DNA of 16,955 nucleotides, from NCBI GenBank assembly GCA_031259225.1, contig JAIRLT010000087.1, positions 1-16,955 of the forward strand, read 5' to 3'. The DNA comes from Prevotellaceae bacterium (GTDB lineage Bacteria; Bacteroidota; Bacteroidia; Bacteroidales; UBA932). The notes under the pieces were generated by a model. The model saw only the letters and a program-made list of their open reading frames with translations. It was not told the origin of the DNA and searched no databases. Made by a program: the position numbers and the translations under genes. Within the stretch, counting starts at the first letter, position 1; the number at the start of each line of letters is the position of its first letter. Positions 15,338 to 16,955 of the stretch are shown piece after piece.

Positions 15338-16283
15338 GAAGCTAACGGTATTAGCGCAGACAGGGAAATTAGCGCAGGCAGGGATGTCCCCTTCCCTCTT
15401 TACCTTTCGCCCTTCCCCCTTCCCCCTTCGCCCTTCCCCCTTTACCCTTTACCCTTTACTGTGCTTCCTCCTCCTGTTCCTTGCGGCAGGCAGCGCTTTT
15501 GCGCAGCAGGACACTGCCTGCTTTCCGGTACGTGAATTTAACGCCGCGCAGTTGCCGTTCCATGAAAACGAACGGCTAACCATTGTCGCTAACTATAAAT
15601 GGGGAATTATCAATACCGACGTGGGCGAGGCGACGATGATGCTGACCCAAGAGAAATTCCGCGACACCACCTACTTTTATGCCCGGGCGTATGCCAAAAC
15701 CTACCGGTTTTACGACAATTTCTTTATGGTGCGCGACGTGTATGAAGCGCGTTTCCTGACCACCAACCTGCGCCCGCTGTACTTCCACCGCAACATCAGC
15801 GAGGGGGGGTATACCATAAAAAACACCTACGTCTTTAACAACGCCGACTACGCCATTCATGCCTCCGTACAGCGGAAAACAGGCGCTCCCAAAGACACGG
15901 TGCTGCCGGGGAAATCCTGCACCTTTGATTTTGTCAGCCTGTTTTACAATTCCCGCAACCTCGATTTCGACCACTTCCAAAAAGACCAGGTCATCCCCAT
16001 ATCTTTTGCCGTAGACGAGGAACTGTTCCATATCTATTACCGTTATATCGGGAAAGAAGTAAAAAAAATCAGCGGGCTGGGGACTTTTAAATGTATAAAA
16101 ATCGCCGCCAAGCCGGTAGCCGGCGAGGTCTTCGACGGAAAGAACGAAATCTCCATTTGGATTTCCGACGACAAAAACCATATCCCCCTTCTGATAGAAA
16201 CCCCCGTCATTGTAGGGAAAGTATCTGCCCGCCTCAGTAAATACGCCAACCTGAAACACCCGCTCAGCAGCAAAGTGCAGTAG
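15321..16283 (+). CDS. Secreted DUF3108-family protein with repeat-encoded N-terminus
   Basis: The mature part (about residue 62 to 320) resembles DUF3108, a family of exported proteins of unknown role predicted in the periplasm or outer membrane of Gram-negative bacteria: ERLTIVANYKWGIINTDVG near its start, aromatic beta-strand-rich middle, and the ISIWISDD/IPLLIE segment near the end. A signal peptide is clear, with hydrophobic core about 46-58 and cleavage after AFA (Ala61), but its n-region is oddly long and entirely repeat-encoded: NYEL from the upstream heptamers, LAQTGK/LAQAGM from an 18-bp duplication, and RPSPFPL/RPSPFTL (30-43) from a CCCTTNN array. ATG 15384 (Met22) is a credible alternative giving a 40-residue signal; I kept the longest frame because nothing in the sequence settles it. 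recG ends 33 bp upstream. I cannot assign a function. Confidence 0.85.
   Translation: MNYELKKLTVLAQTGKLAQAGMSPSLFTFRPSPFPLRPSPFTLYPLLCFLLLFLAAGSAFAQQDTACFPVREFNAAQLPFHENERLTIVANYKWGIINTDVGEATMMLTQEKFRDTTYFYARAYAKTYRFYDNFFMVRDVYEARFLTTNLRPLYFHRNISEGGYTIKNTYVFNNADYAIHASVQRKTGAPKDTVLPGKSCTFDFVSLFYNSRNLDFDHFQKDQVIPISFAVDEELFHIYYRYIGKEVKKISGLGTFKCIKIAAKPVAGEVFDGKNEISIWISDDKNHIPLLIETPVIVGKVSARLSKYANLKHPLSSKVQ
15351..15384 (+). repeat. Two-copy direct repeat with 18-bp period
   Basis: TTAGCGCAGACAGGGA (15351-15366) and TTAGCGCAGGCAGGGA (15369-15384) differ at one base and are 18 bp apart, so they are read as two six-residue copies. The last base of the second copy is the A of ATG 15384. Confidence 0.85.
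15389..15458 (+). repeat. Ten-unit CCCTTNN heptanucleotide array inside the coding region
   Basis: Units in order: CCCTTCC, CTCTTTA, CCTTTCG (three degenerate or variant units, 15389-15409), then seven exact CCCTTNN units (15410-15458) ending in three CCCTTTA. All ten keep a 7-bp phase. Because 7 is not a multiple of 3, three units make a seven-residue protein period, seen as RPSPFPL and RPSPFTL. Confidence 0.95.
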
Positions 16284-16300
16284 GCGGCGGTGCACCTGAG

Positions 16301-16477
16301 GAGTTAAGAACTAAGAGTTAAGAACTAAGAGTTAAGCTGGCGCGCCAGCCAATTTCTAATTTCTAATTTCTAATTTCTGATTTCTAATTTCTGATTGGCT
16401 GACGCGCCAGCCTAATTAGTCACATTAAACAATTAATCACATTAGCACATTAAACAATTAGTCACATTAGCACATTA
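16301..16477. repeat. Repeat cassette: GAGTTAA heptamers, palindrome, AATTTCT heptamers, palindrome, CACATTA array
   Basis: Five units alternate GAGTTAA and GAACTAA (16301-16335). GCTGGCGCGCCAGC (16336-16349) follows, then six units of AATTTCT/GATTTCT (16351-16392), an imperfect palindrome GGCTGACGCGCCAGCC (16397-16412), and CACATTA/AACAATTA units of 7-9 bp to about 16477. The segment 16415-16444 is an exact inverted copy of 8054-8083. Confidence 0.9.
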
Positions 16478-16603
16478 CATTCCGGAGGAATGTGTCGTTC
16501 GGTAGAACAATATTCCGGTGGGTCATTGCATCCCGTAGGGATGCACAGGACTATTTTCCCGCCGTTTTCTACCGAACGCGCATCCCTGACGGGATGCAAC
16601 ATT
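16478..16603. repeat. Hairpin-rich element with 12-bp inverted repeats
   Basis: It contains hairpin CATTCC-GGA-GGAATG (16478-16492), a perfect 12-bp inverted repeat CGTTCGGTAGAA / TTCTACCGAACG (16496-16507 and 16567-16578) and two hairpins with the same 7-bp stem GCATCCC/GGGATGC (16528-16544, loop GTA; 16580-16597, loop TGAC). There is no coding signal. It is probably a dispersed non-autonomous repeat. Confidence 0.75.
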
Positions 16604-16604
16604 C

Positions 16605-16637
16605 GTCATTGCGAGGGCGAAGCCCGAAGCAATCCAG
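16605..16637. repeat. Short hairpin repeat of the CATTGCGAGG...AAGCAATCC type
   Basis: The stretch begins GTCATTGCGAGGGCGAAG and ends GAAGCAATCCAG; it folds with ATTGC/GCAAT arms (16608-16612 and 16629-16633) and an inner GGC/GCC. Sequences of this form are widespread dispersed repeats in several bacterial groups; membership here is by resemblance only. Confidence 0.6.
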
Positions 16638-16674
16638 TTTAGTCGTAAGTCATAAGTCGGCTGCCGCGCTTGAG

Positions 16675-16834
16675 GAGTTAAGAACTAAGAGTTAGGCTGA
16701 CGCGCCAGCCTAATTAGCCACATTAGCACATTAATCACATTAGCACATTAGCCCGCGCCCGCCAATTAGCCACATTAGCACATTTTCACATTAGCACATT
16801 AGTTAGCCAGCCAATTTCAACTTTCAACTTTCCC
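16675..16834. repeat. Repeat cassette: GAGTTAA heptamers, palindrome, CACATTA arrays, TTTCAAC heptamers
   Basis: GAGTTAA, GAACTAA and GAGTTAG (16675-16695) run into GGCTGACGCGCCAGCC (16695-16710). CACATTA/GCACATTA units of 7-9 bp continue to about 16802, interrupted by a GC-rich CCCGCGCCCGCC tract. Two TTTCAAC units (16815-16828) close the cassette. Order and content repeat the cassette at 16301. Confidence 0.85.
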
Positions 16835-16955
16835 GTCATTCCGACCGGAGCGGCGAGGGACGAGCCGCGCAGCGGAGGAATCTGCCCCAAAACGCAAGGC
16901 GGTACAAAGCAGCAAGCGCAGCACGCAGCAGATTCCTCGACTCCGCTTCGCTCCG
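16835..16955. repeat. Long inverted-repeat element, cut by the window edge
   Basis: Left arm starts GTCATTCCGACCGGAG and reaches GAGGAATCTGC (16875-16885); the right arm starts with its exact complement GCAGATTCCTC (16928-16938) and continues with CGACTCCGCTTCGCTCCG to the edge. A closing GGAATGAC is expected just outside. The loop of about 42 bp has no coding signal. Confidence 0.7.

Noticed and set aside
15576..16295. 239-codon minus-strand frame over the DUF3108 gene
   Set aside because: The plus strand has a signal peptide and family resemblance; the minus frame is low in recognisable features and reads as the complement of it.
16351..16392. AATTTCT array as a possible CRISPR
   Set aside because: Units are 7 bp and contiguous, with no spacers and no cas genes nearby.
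16492..16695. 67-codon plus-strand frame in the right repeat region
   Set aside because: It runs across hairpins, a dispersed repeat and heptamers; there is no start context or domain signal.

Overview
The window looks like a chromosomal piece of a Bacteroidota bacterium, most likely of the Bacteroidales. Several genes are preceded by the Bacteroidota -7 promoter element (TAnnTTTG, here mostly TATCTTTG). The proteins also fit: a giant secreted protease-adhesin with PKD, BACON, cleaved-adhesin and MBG domains, a secreted bleomycin-hydrolase-like C1 peptidase, and a Bacteroidota-type tyrosine recombinase. I cannot name the genus.

Layout. 1-6134 (minus) is the first 2044 codons of one huge secreted serine protease/adhesin gene that runs off the left edge. 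6135-6758 is a very AT-rich divergent spacer. 6759-8048 (plus) is a lone tyrosine recombinase. 8115-10800 (minus) is a two-gene unit: a secreted C1 peptidase followed 13 bp later by a PBP4-type D-Ala-D-Ala carboxypeptidase with a GTG start. From 11076 the plus strand carries the N-terminal half of a split transketolase without its partner half, dusB (tRNA dihydrouridine synthase), recG (branch-migration helicase) and a secreted DUF3108 protein. 16284-16955 has no gene and is packed with repeats.

The least ordinary feature is a modular repeat family filling most intergenic gaps from 8046 onward: arrays of 7-bp units (AATTATG, AATTTCT, AGTGGTT, GAGTTAA and others), arrays of 8-9-bp CACATTA units, and a GC-rich palindrome related to GGCTGGCGCGCCAGCC. 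These repeats enter the genes: the stop codons of the recombinase, dacB, dusB and recG and a candidate start codon of the DUF3108 gene all lie inside repeat units. The residues NYEL at the dacB and dusB C-termini and at the DUF3108 N-terminus come from the same AATTATG-type heptamer. A ten-unit CCCTTNN heptamer array encodes the signal-peptide n-region of the DUF3108 protein, where loss or gain of one unit would shift the frame.

The genes do not form one pathway. They mix envelope and secreted functions (protease-adhesin, C1 peptidase, PBP4, DUF3108) with housekeeping functions (DusB, RecG, transketolase half). No CRISPR array, rRNA or tRNA was recognised.
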